DNA from: Methanomassiliicoccaceae archaeon
GTDB taxonomy: Archaea; Thermoplasmatota; Thermoplasmata; Methanomassiliicoccales; Methanomethylophilaceae
Assembly: GCA_016281925.1 (NCBI GenBank)
Contig: JAEEJP010000061.1
Span: 1 to 45,451, forward strand
Reading direction: 5' to 3'
DNA: 45,451 nucleotides
A program made the position numbers and the translations under genes. Positions 27,160 through 37,271 of the stretch are shown here, piece after piece (the stretch's first letter is position 1; every line of letters begins with the position of its first letter). Under the pieces are notes generated by a model. The model worked only from the letters and a program-made list of their open reading frames with translations. It was not told the DNA's origin and searched no databases.

Positions 27160-27269
27160 TGTGAACGGGAATGGACCCGGATCCGTCCGCACTTCCAGGT
27201 TTTATTATTCCCTTGATGTTCCTATAGATGACATGGCTGCAGTCGACAGCATGCGTCTGACAGAAAGGT

Positions 27270-28664
27270 TCAGTACACCGAGAACAGGCCGAACATGTCC
27301 GCCAGACCGAACACCAGTATCGCCAGCAGGCATATCGGGCACACATAGCGGATCATTATCCTGAACAGACCTTTGGATCTGAACCCGTTTCCGCAGGCCT
27401 CCACTTCATCCTCGATAGGTTCGGTCTTTATCACATAGCCGATAAAAGCGCAGGTGAGGATGGCCACTATCGGCATCAGCAGAGAGTTGGTGACCGTATC
27501 GAAAATGCCGAGCCACCCTGCGCCCTGATCGAACGGAGCCAGATCGGTCATCAGCGGCCCGAATCCGAGGATGCATAGGGCCCCCAGACCGGCGACCACC
27601 AAAGCGGATACGGCCAGAGACTTCCGGCGCCCGGAACCGAACCTATCCACGAATCCGGATACCGCCGCCTCGAGAAGCGAAATCGCCGATGTCATAGCGG
27701 CGAACAGCACCATCAGATAGAAAACCGGCGCCACTATGGAGCCGCCCGGCATCTGGGCGAACACCTGCGGCAGCGAGACGAACATCAGCCCCATCGACTG
27801 GCTGTCCCCGAACCCGAACATGAACGCCGACGGCACTATCAGCAGGCCGGCCAATATTGCCACGACGGTGTCGATCATGCTGATGTTGCGCACGGACTTC
27901 TCGATGCTGTCCTCTTTCCTCATGTATGAGCCGTACGTTATCATGATGCCCATAGCCAAGGACATAGAATAGAATATCTGGCTGGTGGCGCCGAGGAACG
28001 TGCCCATGCTGAGTTTGGAAACGTCGGGATTGAGATAGAAGGCCACTCCGTCCCAGATCCCGGGAAGGGTCAGCTCGTACGCCGTGATGATGACTATCAT
28101 AGCTAGGAGCGCAGGCATCAGTATCTTGCTCATTTTCTCGATGCCTTTCTCGACGCCGGCGGCTATGCATACCGTGCACATCAGAGCGAAAAGGCCGAAC
28201 CAGACGAACGGATCGCCCAGTCCTTCCGCCCCTCCCGTGATGTAATCCCACCAGAAGCCGCCGCCGTCCGAAGCCAGCACCGATAAGCCTCCGGATGCCG
28301 ATTCAGCGAACCATTTGAAGACCCATCCGCCGATGACGCAATAATACGGGACTATCAGGACGGGCACGATGCCGGCGAGGGCTCCGATCCACCCATGCTT
28401 TTCCGACAGGTCGCGGAAAGCTCTGGTGCATGATCTGCCTGTCTTCCTTCCGATGGCGATCTCGGCGGCCATGAGGGAGAAACCGAACGTAAGCGCCATT
28501 ATGATGTATACGACGACGAAAATGCCTCCGCCATAATGCGAAGTCAGATATGGGAATCTCCAAAGATTCCCGAGCCCGACTGCGGACGCGGCGGCGGCGA
28601 TGACGAAACCGATCCTGCCGCTGAAAGACGCACGCTCAGATTCGGTTCCGCCGGACATGAGCAT
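27270..28664 (-). CDS. Sodium:neurotransmitter symporter (SNF/NSS) family transporter
   Basis: RIGFVIAAAASAVGLGNLWRFPYLTSHYGGGIFVVVYI, the NSS TM1 signature; about 12 TM segments. Confidence 0.93.
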   Translation of the reverse strand: MLMSGGTESERASFSGRIGFVIAAAASAVGLGNLWRFPYLTSHYGGGIFVVVYIIMALTFGFSLMAAEIAIGRKTGRSCTRAFRDLSEKHGWIGALAGIVPVLIVPYYCVIGGWVFKWFAESASGGLSVLASDGGGFWWDYITGGAEGLGDPFVWFGLFALMCTVCIAAGVEKGIEKMSKILMPALLAMIVIITAYELTLPGIWDGVAFYLNPDVSKLSMGTFLGATSQIFYSMSLAMGIMITYGSYMRKEDSIEKSVRNISMIDTVVAILAGLLIVPSAFMFGFGDSQSMGLMFVSLPQVFAQMPGGSIVAPVFYLMVLFAAMTSAISLLEAAVSGFVDRFGSGRRKSLAVSALVVAGLGALCILGFGPLMTDLAPFDQGAGWLGIFDTVTNSLLMPIVAILTCAFIGYVIKTEPIEDEVEACGNGFRSKGLFRIMIRYVCPICLLAILVFGLADMFGLFSVY

Positions 28665-28831
28665 ACAAAGGCTGTTTTCCTATAAACGTGGCTCGGCATT
28701 TCCGATGCGCCCAGCCTCCGGTCCGATCCGCAAGACTGATGCCGATTGTTATTAACCGGGATGCCGTCTGTTAATGATTAATTAATAACTTAATGCATAA
28801 TTATTAATAGCCATAATCATCGGGCAGAATT

Positions 28832-29770
28832 ATGAATAAGATAGCCGTTGCAGCCATCATCGCAGCAGCTTTGATATGCATCGGAGCGGCCGCGGCATTC
28901 GTTCTGACCCAGAGCGACGATGAGAAGGCCAAAATCGCAGTCACCATGCCATGGGAAAAGACCATAGTGGAATCCATCGCAGGAGACGATTACAGGGTGG
29001 TTTCCATGGTAGGCGAAGGGTTCGACCCCCATTCCTCTTACAGCACCCCCAGCAACATCGCCGATCTCTACAGCTCGAAGATATATTTCGAGATAGGGTC
29101 CGGCGTGGAATGGGAGACCGCCTTCCTGGAGAGCGTGAAATCGGATATCCCGGCATCTGTGAGAATCGTCGATCTGGCCGGTTCCATCGAATACGATCCC
29201 ATAGCTTCCGGGCATCACCACCACGAGGACGGGGAAGAAGAGAAGGAAGACGGAGAAATGGATGCCCACATATGGACTTCCCCCGCCATACTGAAGAAGA
29301 TCGCGTCTGCCATCGCCGATGCGCTCAGAGACCTCAATCCCGGCCGTTCCTCCGAATACGCCAGGAATCTCTCCGATTTCGAGTCGAAGGTCGGACTCCT
29401 TGACGCGAAGGCGGAAAAAATCGCGGACGCCTACGGAAGCAAGGAAACCGAAATCATGGTATGGCATCCCGCCTGGGGATACATGCTCGGACAATACATG
29501 GGATCTTTGGGCATGGACCTCGACATGGTTTCCATCGAAGCTAACGGGGAAGTGGAATCGGCTGCGGATGCGGCCGCCATACTGTCCGGCGAGAACGCCA
29601 AATCAATGATTGTGTCGCCCCTCGACGACGGGTATGCCTTCCGCGACGCGCTGACGAGCACATACGGGATCAGAGTCTATGCCGTGAACCCTACCGCAAC
29701 CGACATCCTGAAAGAGCTCGGCCTCTTCCTAGACGATCTCGCGGAGATCCTGGGAATCTCTTTGAAGTGA
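28832..29770 (+). CDS. znuA: ZnuA-type metal ABC transporter substrate-binding protein
   Basis: Signal peptide, GFDPHSSYSTPSNIADLYSSKIYFEIG, His-rich HHHHEDGEEEKED loop, DAHIWTSP, MVWHPAWGYM. Confidence 0.9.
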   Translation: MNKIAVAAIIAAALICIGAAAAFVLTQSDDEKAKIAVTMPWEKTIVESIAGDDYRVVSMVGEGFDPHSSYSTPSNIADLYSSKIYFEIGSGVEWETAFLESVKSDIPASVRIVDLAGSIEYDPIASGHHHHEDGEEEKEDGEMDAHIWTSPAILKKIASAIADALRDLNPGRSSEYARNLSDFESKVGLLDAKAEKIADAYGSKETEIMVWHPAWGYMLGQYMGSLGMDLDMVSIEANGEVESAADAAAILSGENAKSMIVSPLDDGYAFRDALTSTYGIRVYAVNPTATDILKELGLFLDDLAEILGISLK

Positions 29771-29774
29771 GACC

Positions 29775-30503
29775 ATGTCGGAGGTCCCAGTATCATTCAG
29801 CGGCGTGACCGCAGGGTACGGAGGCGCCCCGGTCCTGCGGGACATATCATTGGAACTCCGGGACGGCGACTTCCTTGCCGTCATCGGGCCCAACGGCGGA
29901 GGCAAAACAACTCTTCTGCGCGTAGCGCTGGGCCTTCTGGAGCCTATGGAAGGCGAGACGAAAGTATTCGGCGAAAGCCCGGCAAAAGGAGCGCACCGCC
30001 TGGGATACGTGCCGCAGCACGGGACTTTCGACCGCCGCTATCCAATTAAAGCGGAGGAGGCGGTCATGACCGGGCTCAGAGACGCCAGCCGCGGATTCCA
30101 GCTCAGATATACCGAAGAAGAGAAGGAATCCGCGGAAAGGGCGATCGAAATGGCCGGCATCGGGCCTTTCCGCGGAAAACGCATAGGGGACCTCTCTGGA
30201 GGGCAGCTGCAGCGCGTCCTCATCGCCAGGGCTCTGGCCGGAAGCCCTGAGGCAATCCTTCTGGATGAGCCCACTGCGAGCCTGGATCCGGAGATGTCCT
30301 CAAAGGTCTATGAGATCCTCCGGAACATCAATTCGAAAGGCATCGCGGTGATGCTCGTCACCCACGATCTGGACGCCATGTCGCAGGGGGTGAAAAGGGT
30401 GGCCTGCGTGAACGGCCGCGCTATCATAGGGGAAAGCCCGGAGATCACCCCGGAGATGTTCGAGCTCGGATACGGGATCCGCTTGGGGAGGGAATCCAGA
30501 TGA
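29775..30503 (+). CDS. znuC: ZnuC-type ABC ATPase
   Basis: GPNGGGKTTLLRV; DLSGGQLQRVLIARAL; ILLDEPTASLD; adjacent to znuA/znuB. Confidence 0.92.
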   Translation: MSEVPVSFSGVTAGYGGAPVLRDISLELRDGDFLAVIGPNGGGKTTLLRVALGLLEPMEGETKVFGESPAKGAHRLGYVPQHGTFDRRYPIKAEEAVMTGLRDASRGFQLRYTEEEKESAERAIEMAGIGPFRGKRIGDLSGGQLQRVLIARALAGSPEAILLDEPTASLDPEMSSKVYEILRNINSKGIAVMLVTHDLDAMSQGVKRVACVNGRAIIGESPEITPEMFELGYGIRLGRESR

Positions 30504-31384
30504 CGTCTATCATAGAGTATCTGTCCATCCCTCTGATACAGAACATGTTCATGGCCACCGCAGCAGTCTGCGTCCTCTGCGGCATAATCGGCGCGTATGT
30601 CGTTGTGAACCGCATGGTCTCGGTCACGGGCGGCGTTGCCCATACCGTGTTCGGAGGCGTAGGATTCGCCTATTATGTCAGCTCGGTGTTCATGGTGAGC
30701 TGGCTGACCCCGATGATCGGGGCCCTGCTGTTCGCGGTCGCCGCGGCGGTCATCATGACGCTTCTGAAGCGCGCGAAGGACATCAGGCAGGACACGGCGA
30801 TCGGAGTGATATGGGCCGTCGGGATGGCGCTGGGAGTGATCTTCATGTGCTTCGTGGACCGCACGAAAATCATACCCGCATCCTTCGAGTCCATACTCTT
30901 CGGAGACGTCCTCTATGTGAGCACCCAGATGCTGATCGTCATGGCGGTCTGCGCAGCGATCATCGTCGCGATCGTGGCCGTCCTCTACAGAGATTTCCTC
31001 ATACTGACGTTCGACGAAACCCAGGCCAAGATCTCCGGGCTCCGCACCGGCCTTCTGGATCTGATCCTGTATCTGCTCATAGCGATAACCTGCGTCATGG
31101 TCTCGAACATCGTGGGGATAATCATGATCATAGCCCTCGTCACCATGCCGGCGGCCATAGCGAACCTGTTCGCGGACAGCCTGAAAGAAATGATGGCCAT
31201 AGGGACGATACTGTCGCTCGGGCTTTCCATCTTCGGCCTGTTCATGGCGCTCGCTCTGAACACCCCTCCCGGTTCCACCGTGGTTCTGGTGATCGGCATA
31301 GCGTTCGTCATAGCGCTGGCCTTCGACCGCGTCAGAAAGAGGAGGAAATCTGCGGCACGATCCTTCCATGATAATTCGGAATGA
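30500..31384 (+). CDS. znuB: ZnuB-type (ABC-3) permease
   Basis: MTSIIEYLSIPLIQNMFMATAAVCVLCGIIGAYVVVNRMVSVTGGVAHTVFGGVG; ATGA overlap with znuC. Confidence 0.92.
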   Translation: MTSIIEYLSIPLIQNMFMATAAVCVLCGIIGAYVVVNRMVSVTGGVAHTVFGGVGFAYYVSSVFMVSWLTPMIGALLFAVAAAVIMTLLKRAKDIRQDTAIGVIWAVGMALGVIFMCFVDRTKIIPASFESILFGDVLYVSTQMLIVMAVCAAIIVAIVAVLYRDFLILTFDETQAKISGLRTGLLDLILYLLIAITCVMVSNIVGIIMIIALVTMPAAIANLFADSLKEMMAIGTILSLGLSIFGLFMALALNTPPGSTVVLVIGIAFVIALAFDRVRKRRKSAARSFHDNSE

Positions 31385-31483
31385 TCCGCGGCCGGCGTAA
31401 ACGATGGGAGAACCGTTCAAATCCTCTTATTCCATTCCCCTTATGAAAGAGAGGCGGAACGCACCTCTCAGGAAGGAAACCCC

Positions 31484-32212
31484 ATGAGGAAAATGATCGT
31501 CGCAGCGGCGATTGCGGCCGCCGTCATAGCGGCTTCGATATTGTGCGTCTGCTACATAGGCGGCAAAGAATCTCAGGAAGAAGGGCAATCAGAAATCCAG
31601 GGAGGCAACGGAGAAATGAACGGCGGAGCATACAGGATGGAAGTGAACGATGGAACCCACAGAGTTGTCTTCGTTCTGAACGATACGCCGGCTTCCAGAT
31701 CACTGATCAGGATGCTGCCTTTCACCGCCGAATTATCTGATTACGGATCCAACGAGAAGATATTCGATCCTCCGGAACCCCTATCCAAAGACGGAGGCCT
31801 GGAAAGAGACTGCCCGGAAGGCAGCATCGCATTCTTCTCGCCTTGGGGGAACATAGCGATGTATTGCGGGGATGCCCCGGAATACCCCGGCCTCTATTAC
31901 ATGGGATTCGCCGAGGAAGGGAAGGACAAGATAAAAGAGCTGAGCGGAACCGCCGAATTCAGGCTTCTCCGACCGCAGAACCGATTTGGATGCGGATCGC
32001 CCGCAAAAATCATATCGGCGCAAGGGCAGTCCGCACCATGGAGATCTCCGGGACGGTCTTGGAAACGGACAGGCGCGGCTTCCGCTAGTGGCTCGAGGAG
32101 AACCACGGCACCGCCGAATTCTGCTGGGCCGTCTGCCCCAGGAAAAAACCTGCTGACGGAGAATTCTGCTATCTCGACGCCGTCGAAGAGGCCTTATGCT
32201 TCGGATGGATAG
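31484..32212 (+). CDS. Secreted cyclophilin-like domain protein; last ~75 aa probably spurious overrun
   Basis: Signal peptide MRKMIVAAAIAAAVIAASILCVC; VVFVLNDTPASRSLIRMLPFTAELSDYG...EGSIAFFSPWGNIAMYCGD. The domain should end near 31970; the ORF runs on over the next gene and ends in TAG. Confidence 0.7.
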   Translation: MRKMIVAAAIAAAVIAASILCVCYIGGKESQEEGQSEIQGGNGEMNGGAYRMEVNDGTHRVVFVLNDTPASRSLIRMLPFTAELSDYGSNEKIFDPPEPLSKDGGLERDCPEGSIAFFSPWGNIAMYCGDAPEYPGLYYMGFAEEGKDKIKELSGTAEFRLLRPQNRFGCGSPAKIISAQGQSAPWRSPGRSWKRTGAASASGSRRTTAPPNSAGPSAPGKNLLTENSAISTPSKRPYASDG

Positions 32213-32610
32213 ACTCCACCCGGAAAAACATCGGCGGAAAATCATACAGCCGTTTCTCGCCCCGTAAGAAAGACAGCCACTGGACCGAGCTGAACAAGGA
32301 GAGAGCCAGAAGACTGGAAAGTCTCGGCCTGATGACCGATGCGGGAAGAGAAGCCTTCCCGGACATGGATGCCGCGCCCAGGATGGACCCGAACATCAGG
32401 AGATGGTTCCGCAAAAATCCGGAGATGGAGGCGAGATTCATGTCATATCCCGAGCTCTACCGCAGAATCCAGCTCTCGAACCTGGAATTCTTCAGGTCCA
32501 GAGGCGGAGAGGAATACCGCCGCAGGCTGAAATCATTCAGGAAACGCGTGGAACAGGATTCGATGCTGCCTGGTTGGGACGATTACGGCAGGCTCTCCGA
32601 GGAGCCGGGA
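32038..32610 (+). CDS. YdeI/OmpD-associated-like protein containing one in-frame TAG (32086-32088)
   Basis: Frame 1: MEISGTVLETDRRGFR[TAG]WLEENHGTAEFCWAVCPRKKPADGEFCYLDAVEEALCFGWIDSTRKNIGGKSYSRFSPRKKDSHWTELN...MLPGWDDYGRL. No stop follows the domain, so the true 3' end is uncertain. Confidence 0.7.
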
Positions 32611-33645
32611 TCGCGATCCGATTTTTCGCTGGATGGAGCTCAGCTTCCTGTATTTCTCGAAGAGAGCCATGGCGGTGCCTTCGTCCAGGATGTTCCCGGC
32701 GATCTCAGCCCCTTCGGCCAGGCTTCCGGCTTTCCCGGCGCAGTATATCCCAGCGGCAGCGTTCATGACGGTGATATCGCGTCTGGCGCCTTTCTTCCCG
32801 GACAGTATCCCTATGATTATGCCCGCATTCTCTTCGGGCGTGCCTCCGACTATCTCGGATCTGGATGCCTTCCGGAAGCCGAAATCCTCGGGGGACACCG
32901 TGTACGTCTCGGCCTTTCTTCCGCCGAATTCGCACACGGAAGTCGCGTCGGAGACGGATATCTCGTCGATGCGGTCCTTTCCGAAGACGGTCATGCCTTT
33001 CTCGACGCCGAGGCTCCCCATCACGCGGGCCAGAGGCTCCAGAAGCGACGGATCGTATACGCCGAGCACGCCGTATGCGGGCCCGGACGGGTTCGTCAGA
33101 GGCCCCAGAACGTTGAACACCGTCCTGATGCCCAGATGCTTCCTTATGCTCCCGACGAAGCGCAGGGACGGATGGTATCTCTGGGAATTCAGGAAACAGA
33201 ACCCGGCCTCATCGAGAAGGCCGGCGGCTTTGTCCGGGCTCTGGTCGATTTCCGTCCCGAGAGCCTCCATAACATCGGCGGAACCGCAGCGGGATGATAC
33301 GGCGCGGTTTCCGCTCTTTGCTACCGGTATTCCGGATGCAGCGGCGACAAGAGAAGCTGCCGTAGAGACGTTGAAGCTTCCGGATCCGTCCCCTCCGGTC
33401 CCGGCTATGTCGAGGGCCTTGGCGTCGGAAGGAAACGCAAGAGCGTGGGCCCTCATCGCCGCGGCGCTTCCGGCGATCTCGTCCGTAGTGCCGGCGGTAG
33501 TGCTCTTTGTGGACAGCGCAGACAGATATGCGGCATTCTGGATCGGCGAAGTCTCGCCCGAGAGCATCTCGTCCATCACCTGGTATGCCTCGTCGTAGGT
33601 GAGATTCTGCTTGTCCACGATCTTGATTATGGCCTCTTTTATCAT
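32533..33645 (-). CDS. trpD: Anthranilate phosphoribosyltransferase (TrpD), C-terminus possibly altered
   Basis: DIAGTGGDGSGSFNVSTAASLVAAASGIPVAKSGNRAVSSRCGSADVMEALG; NVLGPLTNPSGP. Start MIKEAIIKIV overlaps the glnK stop (ATGA). Confidence 0.9.
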   Translation of the reverse strand: MIKEAIIKIVDKQNLTYDEAYQVMDEMLSGETSPIQNAAYLSALSTKSTTAGTTDEIAGSAAAMRAHALAFPSDAKALDIAGTGGDGSGSFNVSTAASLVAAASGIPVAKSGNRAVSSRCGSADVMEALGTEIDQSPDKAAGLLDEAGFCFLNSQRYHPSLRFVGSIRKHLGIRTVFNVLGPLTNPSGPAYGVLGVYDPSLLEPLARVMGSLGVEKGMTVFGKDRIDEISVSDATSVCEFGGRKAETYTVSPEDFGFRKASRSEIVGGTPEENAGIIIGILSGKKGARRDITVMNAAAGIYCAGKAGSLAEGAEIAGNILDEGTAMALFEKYRKLSSIQRKIGSRSRLLGEPAVIVPTRQHRILFHAFPE

Positions 33646-34112
33646 CGGAATCCCTCGCAGCCTCGGTTCCCGCATATGAAAGGAATCCATCGGGCAGACC
33701 GGGAAAGGATGCCCGACATTAAATTGTCTGCGGGAAGGGGACGCGGCACCGTCCGCCGGGATCGCTTTCCCTCCCCGGATTTCTTCGCGTCTCCCATCTC
33801 CCTGATGCGGACGAACGTCTCGATAGGTGTGACCAAGATTATTCCGTCCCCGTTTTTTCCGGTATAGGCGGCGTCTGCTATGGCTTCAGCGAGACGCCGG
33901 ACCGCAGAATCATCCTCGACGACCACATCGATCCTCGTCTTCTCGATCTCATCGACGAGTATCTCCCCCACCCTGGTGGTGAAGCGTATGCCGGCCTGGG
34001 TCCCCCTGCCGTGGACCTGCGAGATCGTTATCCCGTTCTGGCCCTCGCGCTTGAGGGCATCCTTCACCGCCTGGCACATGTCAGGCCTTATGACAGCGGT
34101 AATCAGCTTCAT
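33642..34112 (-). CDS. glnK: PII-family nitrogen regulatory protein (GlnK-like) with an unusual ~45-aa C-terminal extension
   Basis: MKLITAVIRPDMCQAVKDALKREGQNGITISQVHGRGTQAG...RIDVVVEDDSAVRRLAEAIADAAYTGKNGDGIILVTPIETFVRIR; directly downstream of amt. Confidence 0.9.
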   Translation of the reverse strand: MKLITAVIRPDMCQAVKDALKREGQNGITISQVHGRGTQAGIRFTTRVGEILVDEIEKTRIDVVVEDDSAVRRLAEAIADAAYTGKNGDGIILVTPIETFVRIREMGDAKKSGEGKRSRRTVPRPLPADNLMSGILSRSARWIPFICGNRGCEGFR

Positions 34113-34116
34113 ACCA

Positions 34117-35382
34117 TCACATCGTGTAAGCCGGTTCGGCGTTCTCGGCCAGATCCTGCCCGATCATCTCTTCCTCCGGCGTCAGCCTGACCCTCATGAG
34201 CTTCGACAGAGCCCAGATTATAGCGTAAGAAACGGAGAAGCAGAATGCCAGAGTGACCGCGGCCGCCGCTATCTGCCCGAAGAAAAGGTCTGTCCCCCCG
34301 TAGACCAGCCCTCTTATCCCACCGGAGAGTGCCGGATCGGCGAATATCCCTGTGGCGATTGCCCCCCATATTCCTCCTGTCCCGTGGACGGCGAAGACGT
34401 CAAGCGCATCGTCCAACGGCACCTTCGCGCGGAACAGACGCACCGCGAAGAAGCATATGGCGCCTCCGGCGATGCCCACCAGAAGAGACTCTCCGTATCC
34501 GAGGTATGGCGCCCCGGGGGTTATGGCCACAAGGCCGGCTACTGCCCCGGTGATCATCCCGATGGTCCCGACGCGCCCGACCTTCATGTATTGCGCGGCT
34601 GTCCAGGAAAGCAGGCCCCCTGCTGCGCTTATCTGCGTAGCCATCACGGCATGCACGGAAATCCCGTCTGCGGACAGCCCGGACCCTCCGTTGAACCCGA
34701 ACCATCCGAACCAGAGCAGTATGCCTCCGATGAATGCAAAAGGAACATTGTGCGCTCTGGATGCCTTGACATGCTCGCTTCTGCTGCCCGCGAACGCCGC
34801 CAAAGCAAGACCCGTGGCTCCGGCGCAGATATGCACCACGGTTCCCCCCGCGAAATCGAGGACGGTCAGATAAGCGTCGAAAAGACCTCCGCCCCAGACC
34901 CAGTGGGCCATGGGCGCGTAAACGGCCGTCGACCATATCGCGAGGAACCATATCATGGCGCTGTAGCGTATCCTCTCGGCGCATGCCCCGATCACGATTG
35001 CCGCCGTTATCATCGCGAACATCATCTGGAACAGAGCGAACTGCATCTCGGAAATGCCTCCGGCCGCTTCCTCGGACACACCGTGGAGAAGGACGCTGTC
35101 GAAAGATCCGATCAATATGCCGTCCCCGCAGAACGACAGAGAATAGCCGACGAGGAACCATTGCACCGTCATCACGCCCATGGCGGCGAGGGTCTGGGTC
35201 ATCATCGATGTCATGCTCTGCTTCCGGAGCATCCCTCCGTAGAACAGGGCGACGCCGGGGACCATGATGAATACCAGGGCGGAGCAGACCAGAATCCAGG
35301 ATATCTCGCCGGGATCCGCGGAAGAGCCCGCGGAGGATATCGCGCCCGCTGCCGACACTATTGCTTCGCTGATTCCGTTCAT
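34117..35382 (-). CDS. amt: Ammonium transporter (Amt/AmtB)
   Basis: SWILVCSALVFIMVPGVALFYGGMLRKQSMTSMMTQTLAAMGVMTVQWFLVGYSLSF; DFAGGTVVHICAGATGLALA. Confidence 0.96.
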   Translation of the reverse strand: MNGISEAIVSAAGAISSAGSSADPGEISWILVCSALVFIMVPGVALFYGGMLRKQSMTSMMTQTLAAMGVMTVQWFLVGYSLSFCGDGILIGSFDSVLLHGVSEEAAGGISEMQFALFQMMFAMITAAIVIGACAERIRYSAMIWFLAIWSTAVYAPMAHWVWGGGLFDAYLTVLDFAGGTVVHICAGATGLALAAFAGSRSEHVKASRAHNVPFAFIGGILLWFGWFGFNGGSGLSADGISVHAVMATQISAAGGLLSWTAAQYMKVGRVGTIGMITGAVAGLVAITPGAPYLGYGESLLVGIAGGAICFFAVRLFRAKVPLDDALDVFAVHGTGGIWGAIATGIFADPALSGGIRGLVYGGTDLFFGQIAAAAVTLAFCFSVSYAIIWALSKLMRVRLTPEEEMIGQDLAENAEPAYTM

Positions 35383-35662
35383 TTGAACACCTATTCGATT
35401 ATGAACTTAGTGATTAGACAAATATCTAATTATATTTGAATATATGCCGTTAATCGTCTATTAAATTAGAATAATATCGCCATATGTCTTCCATTGAAAA
35501 AGCGCGTCCGCCCCATGCGAAGCAGAAATGAACCTCCGATACGGCGAAAACAATGATGCGCCTGATGCCGGAATGAAAAGAGATGCGGGGGAATTGCTTG
35601 GTTTGGGCCGCAATCCCCGCGCATCATTGGAAAAGACCGCTTAGAAGCGGCCGGATCTGAGG

Positions 35663-36940
35663 TCAGGCGGCTGCCTGATCGGTGAACGCGAGGGTTCCGT
35701 CATCGGAGACCGTTATCTTCCCGTGCGTGGCGTTGCCTCTGAAGGCATCGAACACGGCGGACATGTCGTCATAGATGGAGGCGCCGCCGGGAAGAGGCAC
35801 ATCCTTGGACGTCAGCTCGGAACGGTTGGATATCTGGCTCCCGAGGAATTTCTTGTTCAGATCGTCGATTTTACTCTTGAGCTCGGCATCGCTGAGAAGC
35901 CCGTATGCATCGTGGAGGATCTGATATGCACACGCAAGGACGTTCTCGTAGTTGATTCCGGTCCAGATGTAAGGATAGGAGATGAAGGCGTCGTGTCCGG
36001 CGAACAGCTTCAGAATGCCGACGGAGGTGTTGTCGTTGGCCTTGTAGATGCCGGTCGCATCCAGGAACAGGATAGTGTCGTCCTTCATCTTCTGGCTGAT
36101 GACATCCGCGGAATAGACCTTGACGCCGGAATCCACGTAATCCATCGTATCGTAGGACATGATGTTGTCGACGTTGGCCAGCGCGAAGGGTATGAAATAA
36201 GGTATGGAAGAGTCCGCGCCGTGGGCGCCGTTGTACGCCAGACATCCGATGTACCCGGTCTTCTTGGACGTGACCTTGGAACCGATGCTTCTGATGTCGT
36301 CCACGGTCGTCTTGAACGCATCCCTGATCTCGTCGGCGCGCTTCTGGGCTTTGAAAGTCTTGGCGAGTATGTCGAGCTGCTTCTCGACCGCATCGGTTAT
36401 CTTGAAGGTCTTGGCGTCCAGGAATGTGTATACATATCCGATGTGGACGATGTGGAGCCCTCCGGAGCGCAGAGCGTCCATCTGTTTCTTGCAGTCGGAT
36501 TCGAATCCTTCGGGGACGACCACGACGGACGGCCTGAGATCCAGGATCGTCTTGACGTCCTCGTCCGTAACGGAGCAGTTGGCCGTGGTGAAAGCAAGAT
36601 CCTGGCCGCTTATGGGCTTGGCGCCGTTCAATGCCAGGGTTTTGCCCTGGTACATGAACGCCTTGCCGAGATAGTTGGTCTTGTCGTTCATGTCGACCAT
36701 CACGCATTTGTCGGCGAGGCCGAAGTAGGTGACCCATCTGAAAGAGTCCTGGCCGACGGCGACGATCCCGCGGTCCAGATTCTCCACGGGCGTGACCTCG
36801 TATCCGGAGAAATCTCTGAGCGGATCGTCAGTTTTGCTGTCGTCGCCGCTGCCTCCGTTGTTCGTAAGCACATATATGCATATTCCTGCCACTGCGATGA
36901 TGGCGACGGCCAAAACCGCATACATTATGGATTTTTGCAT
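35663..36940 (-). CDS. ABC transporter substrate-binding protein (FecB/BtuF-like)
   Basis: Lipoprotein/TM-like N-terminus; LDLRPSVVVVPEGFESDCKKQMDALRSGGLHIVHIGYVYTFLDAKTF; divergent from a FecCD permease at 37272. Confidence 0.8.
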   Translation of the reverse strand: MQKSIMYAVLAVAIIAVAGICIYVLTNNGGSGDDSKTDDPLRDFSGYEVTPVENLDRGIVAVGQDSFRWVTYFGLADKCVMVDMNDKTNYLGKAFMYQGKTLALNGAKPISGQDLAFTTANCSVTDEDVKTILDLRPSVVVVPEGFESDCKKQMDALRSGGLHIVHIGYVYTFLDAKTFKITDAVEKQLDILAKTFKAQKRADEIRDAFKTTVDDIRSIGSKVTSKKTGYIGCLAYNGAHGADSSIPYFIPFALANVDNIMSYDTMDYVDSGVKVYSADVISQKMKDDTILFLDATGIYKANDNTSVGILKLFAGHDAFISYPYIWTGINYENVLACAYQILHDAYGLLSDAELKSKIDDLNKKFLGSQISNRSELTSKDVPLPGGASIYDDMSAVFDAFRGNATHGKITVSDDGTLAFTDQAAA

Positions 36941-37271
36941 GCATGCTCATGTCCATAGTAATATTTATTTTGAATTAGTATTACGACGTAATAATATTGA
37001 TGGATTGTTATGCTTAGCGATATAATAATACACGTTAAGTTAATAAATTCCCGATAAAAAGCGATGGATGCATTGCAGAATCCCGGAACCCGAATGCCGG
37101 ATTCCCTGGCTTGCGCACCGTATGCTTCGGGCGGCCGCGGCCTTGCCGCCGATAGGAAAGAAAGGAGATTGATTCTCCGATGACATACGCATTGCACATC
37201 CATTTCAATTGATTATACTGCAAATAATAATAAATTAAATATTAGTATTATCATGGACAGCCAGAAATCTG

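Noticed and set aside
29205-29260. His/acidic-rich stretch HHHHEDGEEEKEDGEMDAH
   Set aside because: Expected metal-binding loop of ZnuA-type proteins; not novel.
36990-37010. TAATATTGATGGAT resembling TAATATTGTTGGAT upstream of the 5976 SBP gene, a possible shared operator
   Set aside because: Orientation relative to the genes is inconsistent and the region is AT-rich; two loose matches are not enough.
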